A program made the position numbers and the translations under genes. Positions 19,990 through 31,190 of a DNA stretch of 64,000 nt are shown here, one piece after another (within the stretch, counting starts at the first letter, position 1; the number at the start of each line of letters is the position of its first letter). The DNA is from Undaria pinnatifida (Eukaryota; Sar; Phaeophyceae; Laminariales; Alariaceae). The DNA lies in the NCBI GenBank assembly GCA_012845835.1, contig JABAKD010000030.1, forward strand, positions 9,957,805 to 10,021,804. Direction: 5' to 3'. Below the pieces are notes generated by a model that was not told where the DNA came from, made no database searches, and saw nothing but the letters and a program-made list of their open reading frames with translations.

Positions 19990-21091
19990 CCCATGTTGAG
20001 GGGGACAGTACCTTCATGACTCATATGGAAGTCTTCAGATTTTAGATAACTATACTGCCGGGGGGGGTGGAAACTGAACCTCGCATCATGAATAGGAACT
20101 ACCGCAGAAGTCACAAGCTTATACCTGGTACGAGATAGCTTTGATACCAGTTTATGCAAGCGGTAGGTGGGTGGAAGCTTGTCTTTCTCCGCAAACAACT
20201 CATTGCTGATTCGTAAAAAATCGATGTATCCAAAAAATAGCATGACCGACGACCAGTACCGCGAGAGAGCCTGGTACTCGTGGCTGTTCCCCGGTTAATA
20301 TGAACCGCGTGTCCATACTACTGTTTACGGTGAGATTGGGAGTATGCAGACCAGTGTTGATACCGTGCCTCGCTATAATGAACGTAGATTTGTGCACAAC
20401 AAGACATGGGTTGATCTCCGCAGCTAGCCTGTAATGTATAACTCCCGCCACCAGACTAAACGTCTCATAATTTGCCCTTTCTCTTTGCGTCCCCTGTTGC
20501 TTCTGACCAAACAACAGGTTCATCGACAAGACCACGGGTACAACGCTCGACCACTCGCTGGGCACCCCGCGCCTCCCTGTCTCATGGAATAAGGCGTGTC
20601 ACCTCATCCACGCACGTCTACTGGTAGAGTGCACTCCTGTAGTTGTCTGGCATGGAGCAGCCCACTATGCAGAATCGTGCAATACGAAATCCCTTGATTC
20701 GCCGGCAACACTGTTTATCAGTTTGGTGGTGTCCTCAACGTTGCAGGTAGAAGCCATGATGTAAGCATTGATAGCAGCAGTGACAGCAGGTAGTGCTGTC
20801 CAGTGGAACTGGCTACCACATGGCAACTGGAGTGTTTCCGTGCGTACGCAGTTGCGAATCATCAGAGACTCGAGGTCGTAACCGTGTCTCGATGTGCAAC
20901 TGTTCAAGTGTGTTGTATATGTCGTGAACGGAGAGCCCCGCATAGCCCGTACTATTCAATGCACCGGGATCCGTCCGTTTAGTTGTTGCATCGTTAACGA
21001 TTTTGATGTATGTTGGTGTGTTGTCGAGTATGCCGCCGGGGAGTAAAGTGCGTAGCTGGTTGATAAATTTTGAAGTTGTGTTGAATACCAA
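19990..21091 (-). pseudogene. Frameshifted coding remnant, family not recognised
   Basis: Four successive minus-strand frames of 92-121 codons chain together from 21091 to about 19990, each taking over near where the previous one ends. Their composition is protein-like, for example SKFINQLRTLLPGGILDN, QFHWTALPAVTAAINAYIMA, SMNLLFGQKQQGTQRERANY and YRLHKLVSKLSRTRYKL. The opposite strand has only short frames here. This suggests one ancient coding region of about 350 residues with several frameshifts, but I recognise no family and cannot exclude chance. It begins right beside element II, so it could be a gene carried by a neighbouring element. Confidence 0.3.
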
Positions 21092-21241
21092 CGAGCACCT
21101 GGTGGCTCCAATACGACAAACACTGCGACCGCATGCAAGCGTGCACGACGTGGTACCTGTGTGGAGTTATGTCTGGGTAAATTTTGTACGTCGTACTTAG
21201 TATCAAACTATTGCGCATGCCAAGCGTTGTAAACCTGACGG

Positions 21242-22240
21242 TTGTGTCGAAGTAGCTGCCAGCCGAGCTGTCGAGGGGAGGGGCATGTTGTCCATCACCA
21301 CCGCGTCGGCATAGCTACGGAACATCCTCGAGCCCTTGATGGGAAATTGTCAACTCAAGGCGTGGTGTTTCATATAAGTAATCCCATTCTGTTGAGTGTT
21401 AAATACCCAAGTCTATGTCGGGTAAGCGTCTCTGCGATGATGGGTGTGGTGGACGTTTCAAGGCTTTCTTCTAGATATGTCCGTCGAGAGTTCATCGTTA
21501 CTTGTTCGCAACCGTCACAGCAGAGACGTTGCTTTGTTGGGGTAAATCGGCACAAACCCATGGCAGTTTTCGTGTTCGTTAGTACCGTGCTGCGCAGTTG
21601 CTTAGGTGACATACACTGGCAGATAACCCATGTCTGGCACAGTAGTTGCTTTGTTGTGTTACGCTGGCATACAGATGCTAGTAGTTGCTTTGTTGAGATA
21701 CGCTCGCATATAACTATTACAGTAGAGTTGGGGGTTCCATTAGTACTACTGTTCTTCGCGACGGTGGGGCGTGGGAATTCTGGCACAGCAGTTGTTTACT
21801 TGGGATACACTAGCACTAGCTCAAACCCATGTCAGTTTTTAGGGGTTCCGTTAGAACCGTGCTGCGCGGCGATGAGGCATGGGATATCATAGTAGTTGTG
21901 TAGTTGGGATACTCTATTAATAGCACAGAACTATTGGTAGTTTGATGGTTCAAACCAAGATTATCACCATGTCATTGCCTAATACCGACCGTTCGTTTTC
22001 GCCGAGAGATATGCCACCACAGCAGTGAGCGGTAATTTGGTTTTGATACCCGCGCATCGAAGTAGCAGCAGCTGTGGTCGTGTGGTGGTAGCAGTGGGGG
22101 CAGCAGTATTGTGCTAACGCACGCCTGCGACTCGCCGCGCATGGGATGTTTGGTAATGATGCCGTGTACATAACATGCACCATTTTCACCATAATAATAA
22201 TAATACTACTGCATTTCACTTTTCTTTTGGCTTTCATGCC
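21242..22240. repeat. Degenerate GTTGCTTTGTTG-type repeats
   Basis: Between about 21530 and 21900 the words GGCACAGTAGTTGCTTTGTTG, GGTTCCRTTAG and ACCCATG recur every 50-70 bases in variable order, giving open frames on both strands. I treat it as a diverged minisatellite. From 21900 to 22240 I see nothing further apart from ATA/GCA-rich short words. Confidence 0.4.
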
Positions 22241-22652
22241 AGGCTGAAGGTTGGTTGCACGTTTGACTTCGCCTAACTACTCCATCCAGTTGTTAGATCC
22301 ATTCGTTGTCCTCCTAACTTCCCATTATTTATTTACCCTACTACTGTGTTACCCTGTTTTTTCTATGTTCCCCAACCCCTTGGCAGTATGTTCTGACACT
22401 TTTTTTCTTTTCCTAAACCTCCTTCCCGAAACCCCTTGGCAGCACGAAGTGCCTTTTTTCTTTTTTTGCCTGTTGGCATTTCACGTCCCCGACCATGCCG
22501 GGTATACAATATGCTCGGCCGCGCAGGCGGGTGTCCGCCCGCTGCGGCGGAGCCTCCCTTGTATCTCATATCCTACTCATTCTTGGCCATGGTCTTGCAC
22601 GCGACAGACCGTAAATTCTCAGTTTGTAAAACTATTTCGGCAAAGGCAGATT

Positions 22653-22690
22653 TGTCTGTCTGTCTGTCCGTCAGTCTGTCTGTCTGTCTG
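22653..22690. repeat. TCTG microsatellite
   Basis: About nine TCTG units with two substitutions. Confidence 0.9.
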
Positions 22691-22827
22691 CAACCCTTAA
22701 ATTTGGGCTTTGTGTACCGATGATCTGTATATTATCAGTTCGTTATATTTTCGGGATTTTGGGGACATACAGACATGCGTGCTGATTGATCAATACATTA
22801 GTTCGGTACGATACAGAAACAATTACA

Positions 22828-23330
22828 AATATCCTACCAATACCATGCCATAACATACCATACCATATACCCATACCCTGTCATACCATACCACACCATA
22901 CCGTGCCAAACGAAAACAACATATCACAAACCAAACCGTACCGGATTATACACCATACTATAACACAACATCCCATTTCCCGCCCCCTGGGTCGCTCTCA
23001 CATCATTTTGAAGATAAATTCCCACACTAATTCCAAGGCGAAAAGTTTCACACTACACCATCCCTGCCACACACCATACCATATATCATACCCATACCCT
23101 GTCATTCTATATCGTACCATAACATACCAAACAATACCGTACCACCTACCACACACCCATATCATACTCACACACCACTGTACCGTCATAGGTATAGCTG
23201 CATGCCACCGTGCCATTACCATACCAAATAACACCCGTATCACATACCATACCACACGCGAGAACGTTCTCACGTCATACAATCAATCCAATACGATAAC
23301 TCGCCATTCCCATACCCTACCTGTTCATCC
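22828..23330. repeat. Degenerate CATAC/CCATA tract
   Basis: Two blocks (22828-22970 and about 23050-23320) are dominated by ACCATA, CATACC and CACACCATAC pentamers with no G-rich words, separated by about 80 bases of unrelated sequence. The open frame across it is His/Tyr/Pro-rich and not a credible gene. Confidence 0.85.
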
Positions 23331-25410
23331 TTTTTTTTTGTGTCAGATCTAGTATTCCCCCTCGCACCAGAACCCTGACAATAGCGTGTGTCTGGCAATT
23401 TGGTGCTGCAGTGCTTGGATTACAAGAATGTCTCATCTACCCACCAACCCTAAACCTCATGCACCCACCCACCAGCCCACCCACCTACCTGTATTGCCGG
23501 GGTGCGATCGGGACAAACCGGCGAAATAAATATTTCCAATGTACGATCGACACCCGCCTTATTCATGCACACACAGTCCTGAGACGTGTTTCATGTGCCC
23601 CGCGTGGGTTCAAGCTGCCCGGTGCGGTCGCGGTGGCGACCGTCCCCAGATCTCTCAAAAGAGCTCAAACCACATCCAGGTGTAAGAGCAGCGCAGTTGA
23701 TTACGGCTACTTCTGCCGACTCGTCCAGTGTTGCACCGGCACACGATCTACCCGTGTGATTAGTAGTTCCATTCACCCAGCAGACCCCTACATAAGTAAT
23801 GGGTTTGCAGAATGGCCATGCGGAAACAAACAACCAAGCACGGCATCCGCCACAACAGTAGAAACTGTAACAGCTGCAAGCCCGCCTCTGCTTATTTCCG
23901 ACATGTCCTCTGCCCAGAAGTGCATGTGGTTCAGCCTCCAACAGGCCCCGTCGTCTCGTGAATACTCGTAGCGAAAGTTCGGTGTACGCCCCTCACCAAC
24001 CGGCGATACTCCATCCAGCAACTGCAGCGATGAATCAAAAAAGCGCAGCATTATTAGTCTAAATGCTCAAAAACTGTAAAATTAAAAGTCGGAATATTTT
24101 TCGGGAACTGCTGCTTTCAACTTCCCCAGGCAGGACACCTTTGGTCTTCAGCTTTCTTGTAGTATCCGCGTCCACCATGGTAAGCATAGAGGGCTAGCCT
24201 GTGCCGCCTATGCCTTGCCTCATCTCTAGCCACCACCCATGGTCGACTCCGTCGCATCGGACCGCAAGGCCATCGGTCTCACCACCATCCATCGAGGAAA
24301 TCTCCTATCGAAACTGCCACGTAGGTGGGGCGAGTCACACACCTTCCGTTTAAGAAGTGATAATTATAGAGAGCCGACGTCTCGGAGACGTTGATGGGAG
24401 AGAATCTTCAATCCACGATCCTACCAGTCTCAACGAAGATTTCAATCAGTACCACCAGCTGGTTGGGTGATAACAGTACGTTTCTACATTCCGTTCAGCC
24501 CGTAGCACTGAATAAACACACCACCAAATACCCATACATCAATGATCGTTGCGCACCTGCTGCTCTGCGCGGCGAGTGGCGAGATCTCGTTCGACACCCA
24601 AACCCGAACTTCCAACGTAGGTTCACCACCGCAGAGGTACAACGAGCGCAGGACTATCGGTTCTCGCGGACAAGGCCGGGGTAGTGTCGCCGTAGAGAAA
24701 TAACCGCAAGTCGTGTCAGCAAGTCTAAGAGCGCTCAGCGGTTGTAGCTAACTGCGATAACGACGCTGGTTGTAACGCTTGGAATGTGCATGTCCTTCTT
24801 CGCGAGTTTCCTCTAATGTAATTGTCAAAGGACCGTATACCCCCGTATTTTTCAGCCGAACGGGGGTACCGGGAAAACAGGCACGCGGGAGGTACACGTA
24901 AACAGGCGCGAGGGAGGTGTGCATGACTGCCCAATCTGCCTCAAATTAAACTAGGGCTCGCTGGCGCAATGCCCGCAGCCCTTGCCGAGCGCGTACGCGT
25001 TTGTGTTTTCTGTTTACGTCGTTAGGGCTGGCGGCACTGTAGCGTAGGAGGCGAACCTTGGATCTCCCCTTCATCCCCCCTCTTGTGGCTACAAATTTGC
25101 GGACTATTCTCCTGCAATTCTACATTTTCATGGAATCCCCCTTCGTGACCATCGTTTCCCGTCACTTGATCGAACACATAAAAATGTAACCAAAACTCGC
25201 CGTTCGATTGAAAACGGAGGGGGTAAGCCCCATTGTGACCATGTCCCATCTCGTTGCTGAATGCGCGTACTTTTCGGGCTATCCAAAGTTGTTATAACAC
25301 GGGGTATGATTTGGGTTAAATGCTGGGGAACTGATGGTCACGCAAATGTATTTTTTTTTACATTGAAGAATTGCGAGGGCATATGGCCGACCAACGCTTC
25401 GGCAGGGGGT
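23331..25410. other. No recognised gene
   Basis: The longest plus-strand frame is 186 codons at 23411-23971, shadowed by a 116-codon minus frame. Another at 24391-24684 (+) has a plausible composition near its end (GEWRDLVRHPNPNFQRRFTT) but no known motif. Nothing is assigned. Confidence 0.4.
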
Positions 25411-25470
25411 CCTCGTCATCATCACCGTCGTCGTAATTGTCATCATCGTCGTCATCATCAACTTCGTCAC
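25411..25470. repeat. CATCGT-type trinucleotide tract
   Basis: Interrupted run of CATCAT/CGTCGT triplets next to the 5'-truncated family B copy. Confidence 0.85.
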
Positions 25471-25483
25471 CAGCGCACTATAC

Positions 25484-25709
25484 CAGGTTTGTACTCGCAC
25501 GAACGACTCTGTACCTCACTAACAACAGCACTCTAGGCAAAAAAAATTGGCGCAGCGTAGATCACCATACCATCGCGGATTCATGTCGAAAAGTAAAAAC
25601 AGCACGAAGGATCTTAAGACCGCACCCGAACAGGGGGGTCACTTGCGCGAGAGATCGCGAGCCACCGCCAAAAAAGCCCTCCGAAGTGACCCCCTTACCG
25701 TAGCCTTGG
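25484..25709 (+). mobile_element. Family B element, left end missing
   Basis: Matches 17131-17438 from the CCAGGTTTGTACTCGCACGA part through GGCGCAGCGTAGATCACCAT to the right end TACCGTAGCCTTGG (25696-25709). The inverted repeat at the left end is absent, and the internal palindrome has decayed to GGTCACTTGCGCGAGAGATC. Confidence 0.72.
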
Positions 25710-27269
25710 CCCGCCCTAATTTATTTGTGGTCAAAGGAGGGGATGAATGGAGGATTAGGACTCTGCCTCTCTTACGCCACGGTGCTGTCAGCCCCTACAA
25801 CGTACCGGAGCGAGAAACAAAAACATGTACGTGCTCGGCATGGATTGGGGTATTCTTGCCAGCGCGCCCTAGTTGAATTTGAGGCAGGTTGGGGTACGCA
25901 CATGGACCTCTCGTGGGCCTATTTTCATAACAACTCCGATTAGTTGAAAAAGCAGGGGCTTTACCCCCCTTTGACGATAACCCATTCCGCTACTACTCCT
26001 GGTTGTACCCCCTGAGATTCCAATGATGCCTTGATGTGCGAGTGCGAAAGTGCAAAACCACCAATCATCGGCGCTCCGCAAGGCAACAGCATGCAAGGCC
26101 GATCGAAATTGCGAGGTGCGCACCACCGAAAAAGAGCATCCAAACTGTTTTACTGTAGTTCCACGCCCGTCCAGTAATAGATCATTATATTGATAGTTCA
26201 GTATGCAACGCCAAGACATATACCAGGGAGAGGATATGGTATGTCGTAATGGAAGGCCAGGTCAGGCATGCAGATGTACCAACCGATGCGGGAACGGACA
26301 GAAAGGATGCCACAGTTTTCTCTTCTACACCATGTTTCACATCTGTCTTTCTGTACATACGTGGGGAAACCTTTGCCAGAACGCCAAGCTGCATGCGACC
26401 GCGTTAATCGAGATCTAGATGAGTTCCTGCACTAGGTAACGGGCAAGGCGTTGGTCCTGCTGATGACCATTCAGCCCAAGACGAACACGATGCCGCTGAC
26501 AACAGAAAAAAGTTGAAGGTGGTTGAGGACAAGCACCGCAGTGTCATTAACGAGAGCACCCGTGCCTTGAAGACAGTAGTCCCGATAACAACCATGGAGC
26601 CGGACGAAGACCTCTATAACGGAATCATGCAGGTACCTGGTCAACCACGGTAATCGAAGCCGTCATCGAGCGGTGCCTCGCCGACATCAATCTCCATAGC
26701 CCGCCTGAGGAGTACCGGGATACCAAATTGACGACCGGCAAATGCCCTGGCTTCAATCGACTGAAGACCCAAACTACCATGCACCATCCATATCTGAATG
26801 ACTTGTAACGCAACAACGGCAATGGCGATCTTAAGGTGGGAGAGTCAGCACCTGATCACAACAGCATTATCCTCCTCAACTGTGGCAGGGAAGAATAGAA
26901 GCCAAAACATTTTTGCCATGCCTGCCAAGAATAAAGACAAGCAGGGAGCGCCGCAACCGAAAGGCTGGCGTGTACCTCTCTTTTGTCCTTGGTGCCCGCT
27001 ACGTTTTTTTCTGATATCGACGACAAACTGGACGCCAATTTCAACGACGACCTCAATGACGGATCCCAAATGTAGGAGTGTGTGAATGCTCTAAGCACGG
27101 GTCATTGCTGCCTGGGTCCCTTGAGCAGCATAGATAGGCATTGTCTGGGATTTCCATAAGCATCGCCACCGAATGCTGATCACCTACCGCGCGGGATCAG
27201 TATTTGTCGAGTAGCCGGACCGACGTCTTCACAGTTGACCCAGAATTTTCGTGGGGACGACGGAGAGAC
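25710..27269. other. Mostly unassigned region
   Basis: Frames of 60-116 codons occur on both strands without motifs. The one stretch I would single out is the possible exon at 26436-26632. Confidence 0.4.
26436..26632 (+). CDS. Possible exon of an unrecognised gene
   Basis: A CACTAG acceptor-like site at 26430-26435 is followed by a frame open from about 26423 to a stop just past a CAG|GTACCT donor-like site at 26633. The frame is charged and protein-like (for example RKKLKVVEDKHRSVINESTR) and lacks an ATG at its start. I recognise no family and no partner exon. Confidence 0.22.
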
Positions 27270-27490
27270 GTCCTCCTTCGGATTGGGCCACAATACTCTC
27301 GTTTGGGATTTCTGCGGGAACATATTATGGGGTTACCACAGCACTGTTCGTTGGGACTGCCAGAAAATAGTTTCTGGTGTCGCTGCAACGTCATCGGTCG
27401 GGGCTGCGGAACATTGATTCTGGCGTCGCTGCAAAATCGTCCCTTGGGACTGCAGAACATCGTTTATGGGGCCGCTGCAACATCAACAGG
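27270..27490. repeat. 46-bp degenerate minisatellite
   Basis: The word CGCTGCAA recurs at 27381, 27427 and 27473 (46-bp spacing), with GGGACTGCAGAACAT and GTTT-TGG words between. Earlier units back to about 27270 are more diverged. Confidence 0.75.
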
Positions 27491-28848
27491 ACCACCGGCA
27501 CAACACAATCGCCTGTGGCCACCAACGTGGAGAAAAGATTTGTACGATGACAGTGTCACGTGCCTGCTTTGTACAGGACGGGCAGAACTGTCGTAGGATG
27601 GCCTTCGTTCCTATGTGTTCCTCGGTGACACAAGCTTCCAACAAAGTCGAATTAATTACAGCACAGAGAAAGATAGTATGCATTTCCTGGTAAACGTGCG
27701 GCTAGCCCTTTGGGGTTCCAGGATCTGTGCGTGGTGCCTTGCCGTTTTCATTCAGGTTTCTGCTTCAAACCTGTCACAGCAGTATACCTTTACGCTGCTA
27801 GGCACCACGTTGTAGTCTTTTCGTTAGCTGTTGAGGGGTGTATCACCCGTCGTGAGCGAAGCAAGAAGCGCCGATGGTGTGGCGATGAGGTGAATTTGTC
27901 TTATTATTATTCCTTTATTGCAGCACAGGAATAGATTTCACGCGTAAAAACACAGACGAATGCAGGACGCTACGGACAAGTACACCAAGTAACGAATGGC
28001 GAAAAGTGGATACAGCAACATAAGTCTAGATTGTCGCATGGTACGGTAGGGGTGCCCACAATGTTTTTGGAGCTGCTTGCTGGAGGAATCCTACATCCCT
28101 CAAAATCAAGCACCTTGAAAAAATGAAAAACACCTCGATGACACAATGCGATGTTCTAGGTGACACGTAGAACGGGTCGGACGAAACGTGATACCACCTT
28201 ACTACAACTACCACAGCCGACGAATTGCCGTAGCAAGCGTCGGCGTGGCAGTGGTAGCAAGGTAAAGCAAGAGTTCGCTGCACCAAATTGAAAAATAGCA
28301 AATGTGTTCTATGGCAAAACAGAAAATATAGCTTGAGCACCTCCATCGAGGGCTCGTGTTAATGACAGCTATAATAATGCGTTATGCAGCTGTAGCAAGC
28401 ACCCTACCAAGCCGCTGTTCAGTAACAAAGTCGTCTATACAGCAAGTATGCGAATGCCGCAGCTAATATAATTGTCAATGTTCGGCAGCACGGAGTACGA
28501 GCACACCAAGTGTATGCATAGTCTATAGTGACAGCAATAGTGAGGCTGTTTTGCTTTATCGAACATAATTTTTGACCGTGCACTGCTAACTTGGATTTGT
28601 TTCGCATATGCATTACGCCTGCACACAACCACGCCAAAAGGTTCGCAGTTTGTGCAATGGTTTACTCCAATGAAAAAATGTGTATTCCATGTATCTAGTA
28701 TGTGCTTTTACATTAATAACACGTGTACATACTTATTTTTCAAGTTTGGACCTGTGAACCTGAGCTCACAGATGTTTCGGCTAATACAAACATTGCACAC
28801 CCTGTACAAATATCCATAACTAATACAAATAAAAGTTACGTGTATTTG
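27491..28848. other. No recognised gene
   Basis: Frames under 110 codons on both strands, without motifs. From about 28760 AT-rich sequence with CAAATA words leads into the 42-bp array. Confidence 0.45.
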
Positions 28849-29215
28849 TCCCAGGGCAGTATTTGCCTCCAGACAAATATTTGCGCAGCTTCTCAAGCGA
28901 GTATTAGCCTGCCAGACAAATATTTGCGCAGGTTCTCAAGAGAGTATTTGCCTGCAGACAAATATTTGCGCAGCTTCTCAAAAAAGTATTTGCTTCAAGA
29001 CAAATATTTGTGCAGGTTTTCCAGAGAGTATTTGCCTGCCAGACAAATATTTGCACAGGTTCTCAAAAAATTATTTGCCTGCAGACAAATATTTGCGCAG
29101 CTTCTCAAGAAAGTATTTGCTTCCAGACAAATACTTGCGCAGCTTCTCAAGAAAGTATTTGTCTGCAGGCAAATATTTGTGCAGGTTCTCAATAAACTAT
29201 TTGCCTGCAAACAAT
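28849..29215. repeat. 42-bp tandem array, left block
   Basis: About nine units of GCAGACAAATATTTGCGCAG followed by GTTCTCAAGAGAGTATTTGCCT. Each unit contains the palindrome CAAATATTTG. Because 42 is divisible by three, up to three frames remain open, including one of 189 codons on the plus strand and one of 86 on the minus strand. Confidence 0.93.
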
Positions 29216-29296
29216 GTATTGCGGATGCGGAGATATTGACCTCTTCGGCGTACAAGTACGTACATTATATGGGGTACATACGTAATGCATAAATAC

Positions 29297-29364
29297 GGCC
29301 GTTGAGCCCGGTGTATTTGCAGCCGCGAAAAGGCCGTTGAGCCCGATGTATTTGCCGCCGCGAA
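29297..29364. repeat. Two 35-bp direct repeats
   Basis: GGCCGTTGAGCCC-G-TGTATTTGC-GCCGCGAA occurs twice back to back, just after the left 42-bp array. Confidence 0.85.
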
Positions 29365-29559
29365 TATCAGTGGTCCTGCACACAACCAAACCAGCTCCCC
29401 ATCACGGCACGAGCAACTACCGCGGGCTGTGCATGTCAACATGCCAGCTGTCAGTACCGAAGAAGCAAATGGTAATGGTGATGGTACGCCACCTGGCGAC
29501 GGAGCTGGCGCGTCGGCAGCAGCTCCAGTTATTGCCGACGTCAACGCAGCTGGGCTGGA

Positions 29560-29853
29560 GTGATTTTCGGGGCTCCTGCGTCGGCGGCAGTGCTTGAGCG
29601 TGACTTCAGCGCCGCTAGGCGTATGATGACGTCCTCCAGGAGCACCACGGACAGCGAGTACGTGGAGATGATCCTGTTCCTGCACGGAAACCTGGACCTT
29701 ATCCCTCAGGACATCCCTAAGCTGACCGAAGCTGGCGCGCGAAGCAAGATCCCCGGGCGACTGGTGGACCCTGTGGAAGGGCTGAAGGAGCTCGACGGCG
29801 CATTTGCCCCGGAGGACCTCACCGCCGGGGAGTCGGGGGAGGTGGACGTTTAA
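29560..29853 (+). pseudogene. hAT transposase C-terminal fragment
   Basis: The frame contains LERDFSAARRMMTSSRSTTD followed by SEYVEMILFLHGNLDLIP. This matches the C-terminal dimerisation segment of hAT transposases, where an Ala/Ser-x-x-Glu-Arg-x-Phe-Ser-Ala-Ala...Leu-x-Phe-Leu...Asn-Leu pattern is usual. The acidic tail ends at a stop at 29851-29853. Upstream the frame is broken within about 20 codons, and the RNase H-like catalytic part of the transposase is absent from the preceding kilobase. The fragment lies between the two 42-bp arrays, so a hAT element may have landed in, or carried, that satellite. Confidence 0.72.
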
Positions 29854-30148
29854 ACAGCATGGAATAGTAGAAGTAGCGTAATGGCGATCAGGCCCGCAGC
29901 GAGAACGAGTAGCAACGTCTTTGTGGTGTTTGTGGATCCTTGGTGTTTGTTGTACTTTGCCACAGGAGTTGACTCATCTCATGATACGGAACGAGTAAGA
30001 TGGTGGAGGGGTTTCGTGGCGTCGGCGTGTTTGTGTTTGTTTGCGTTCCGTACGGGGTGAGGCGGCTTCGACTGTTGTAGATGGCAGAAGAAGTAAATGG
30101 CAATGGTCGACGGGGATGGCATTTGCATATTATATATTACATGCACAA
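29854..30148. other. No recognised gene
   Basis: Short spacer between the hAT remnant and a family A copy; nothing seen. Confidence 0.5.
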
Positions 30149-30480
30149 ATTGCCCCTTTCCCCTCCCTCCCCCCCCCCCCCCCCCGCCCCCCTCCAAACC
30201 CGCTCGCTTTTGATTAAAACCAGGCCCCCCCTTTCCCTTCACAGCTGTCAGATTTTGTCCCCCTCAGAAACGGGTTTTATAGTTTCCGCGCACAGACTGA
30301 TTAAAATCACCCTGTTGACCCTGATAGCTACACTGTACACTGTAGCTGTAAGGGGAGTCGCCGACCTATATCCTTAATGAGGACACACAACTCGTAATGC
30401 GCGCGATCGGAGTATCACACACAGCTTGCAAAGATGAGTTTCGACGAAATCTTCGATCTCACAGCTGGAGTGTATTTTAA
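30149..30480 (-). repeat. Family A repeat copy, truncated
   Basis: Runs from a C-rich tract through GTCAGATTTTGTCCCCCTCA and GTTTCCGCGCACAGACTGA to the conserved end AGCTGGAGTGTATTTTAA at 30480, next to a TATAATATG flank. The distal half is missing. Confidence 0.88.
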
Positions 30481-30717
30481 TTTCTTAGTATAATATGACT
30501 CATAGGTAGTCGATAGATTTTCATTTTTTCTCGGTTTGGCTGATCCTGTGTTTTTCCACTCCGATCAAAAGATATTTCAGATGCACGCTTCAGGGATTTG
30601 CTTTTGTATTTCCGACACCAATCTCCCATCGCATGACATATGATACGGCTAATCTCTCCCTCCGACCTCCATGCAGTAACAGCTGTTTTTTCAGAATAGT
30701 TGTCAGGACAAATACAA

Positions 30718-31190
30718 TACTATTTGCGCAGGTTCTCCAGGGCAGTATTTGCCTGCCAGACAAATATTTGCGCAGGTTCTCAAGAGAGTATTTGCCTGCA
30801 GACAAATATTTGCGCAGCTTCTCAAGCGAGTATTTGCCTGCAGACAAATATTTGCGCAGGTTCTCAAAAAAGTATTTGCCTGCAGACAAATATTTGCGCA
30901 ACTTCTCAAAAAAGTATTTGCTTCCAGACAAATATTTGCGCAGGTTTTCCAGAGAGTATTTGCCTGCCAGACAAATATTTGCACAGGTTCTCAAAAAAGT
31001 GTTTGCCTGCAGACAAATATTTGCACAGGTTCTCAAAAAAGTGTTTGCCTGCAGACAAATATTTGCGCAGCTTCTCAAGAAAGTATTTGCTCCCAGACAA
31101 ATATTTGCGCAGCTTCTAAAAAAAGTATTTGCTTCCAGACAAATATTTGCGCAGGTTTTCCAGAGAGTATTTGCCTGCCAGACAAATAGC
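30718..31190. repeat. 42-bp tandem array, right block
   Basis: About eleven units of the same 42-bp sequence as 28849-29215, in the same orientation 1.5 kb away. Both blocks begin after a shared GGGCAGTATTTGCCT word. Open frames of 187 codons (+) and 224 codons (-) span it because of the 42-bp period. Confidence 0.93.

Noticed and set aside
21242..21892. 216-codon plus-strand frame and 138-codon minus-strand frame
   Set aside because: Both cover degenerate short repeats, have no motif, and the plus frame starts at a non-ATG codon.
22786..23352. 188-codon His/Tyr/Pro-rich frame
   Set aside because: It is the translation of a CATAC-type low-complexity tract.
28849..31190. CRISPR-like array
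   Set aside because: The units are contiguous tandem repeats without unique spacers, and the DNA is eukaryotic.
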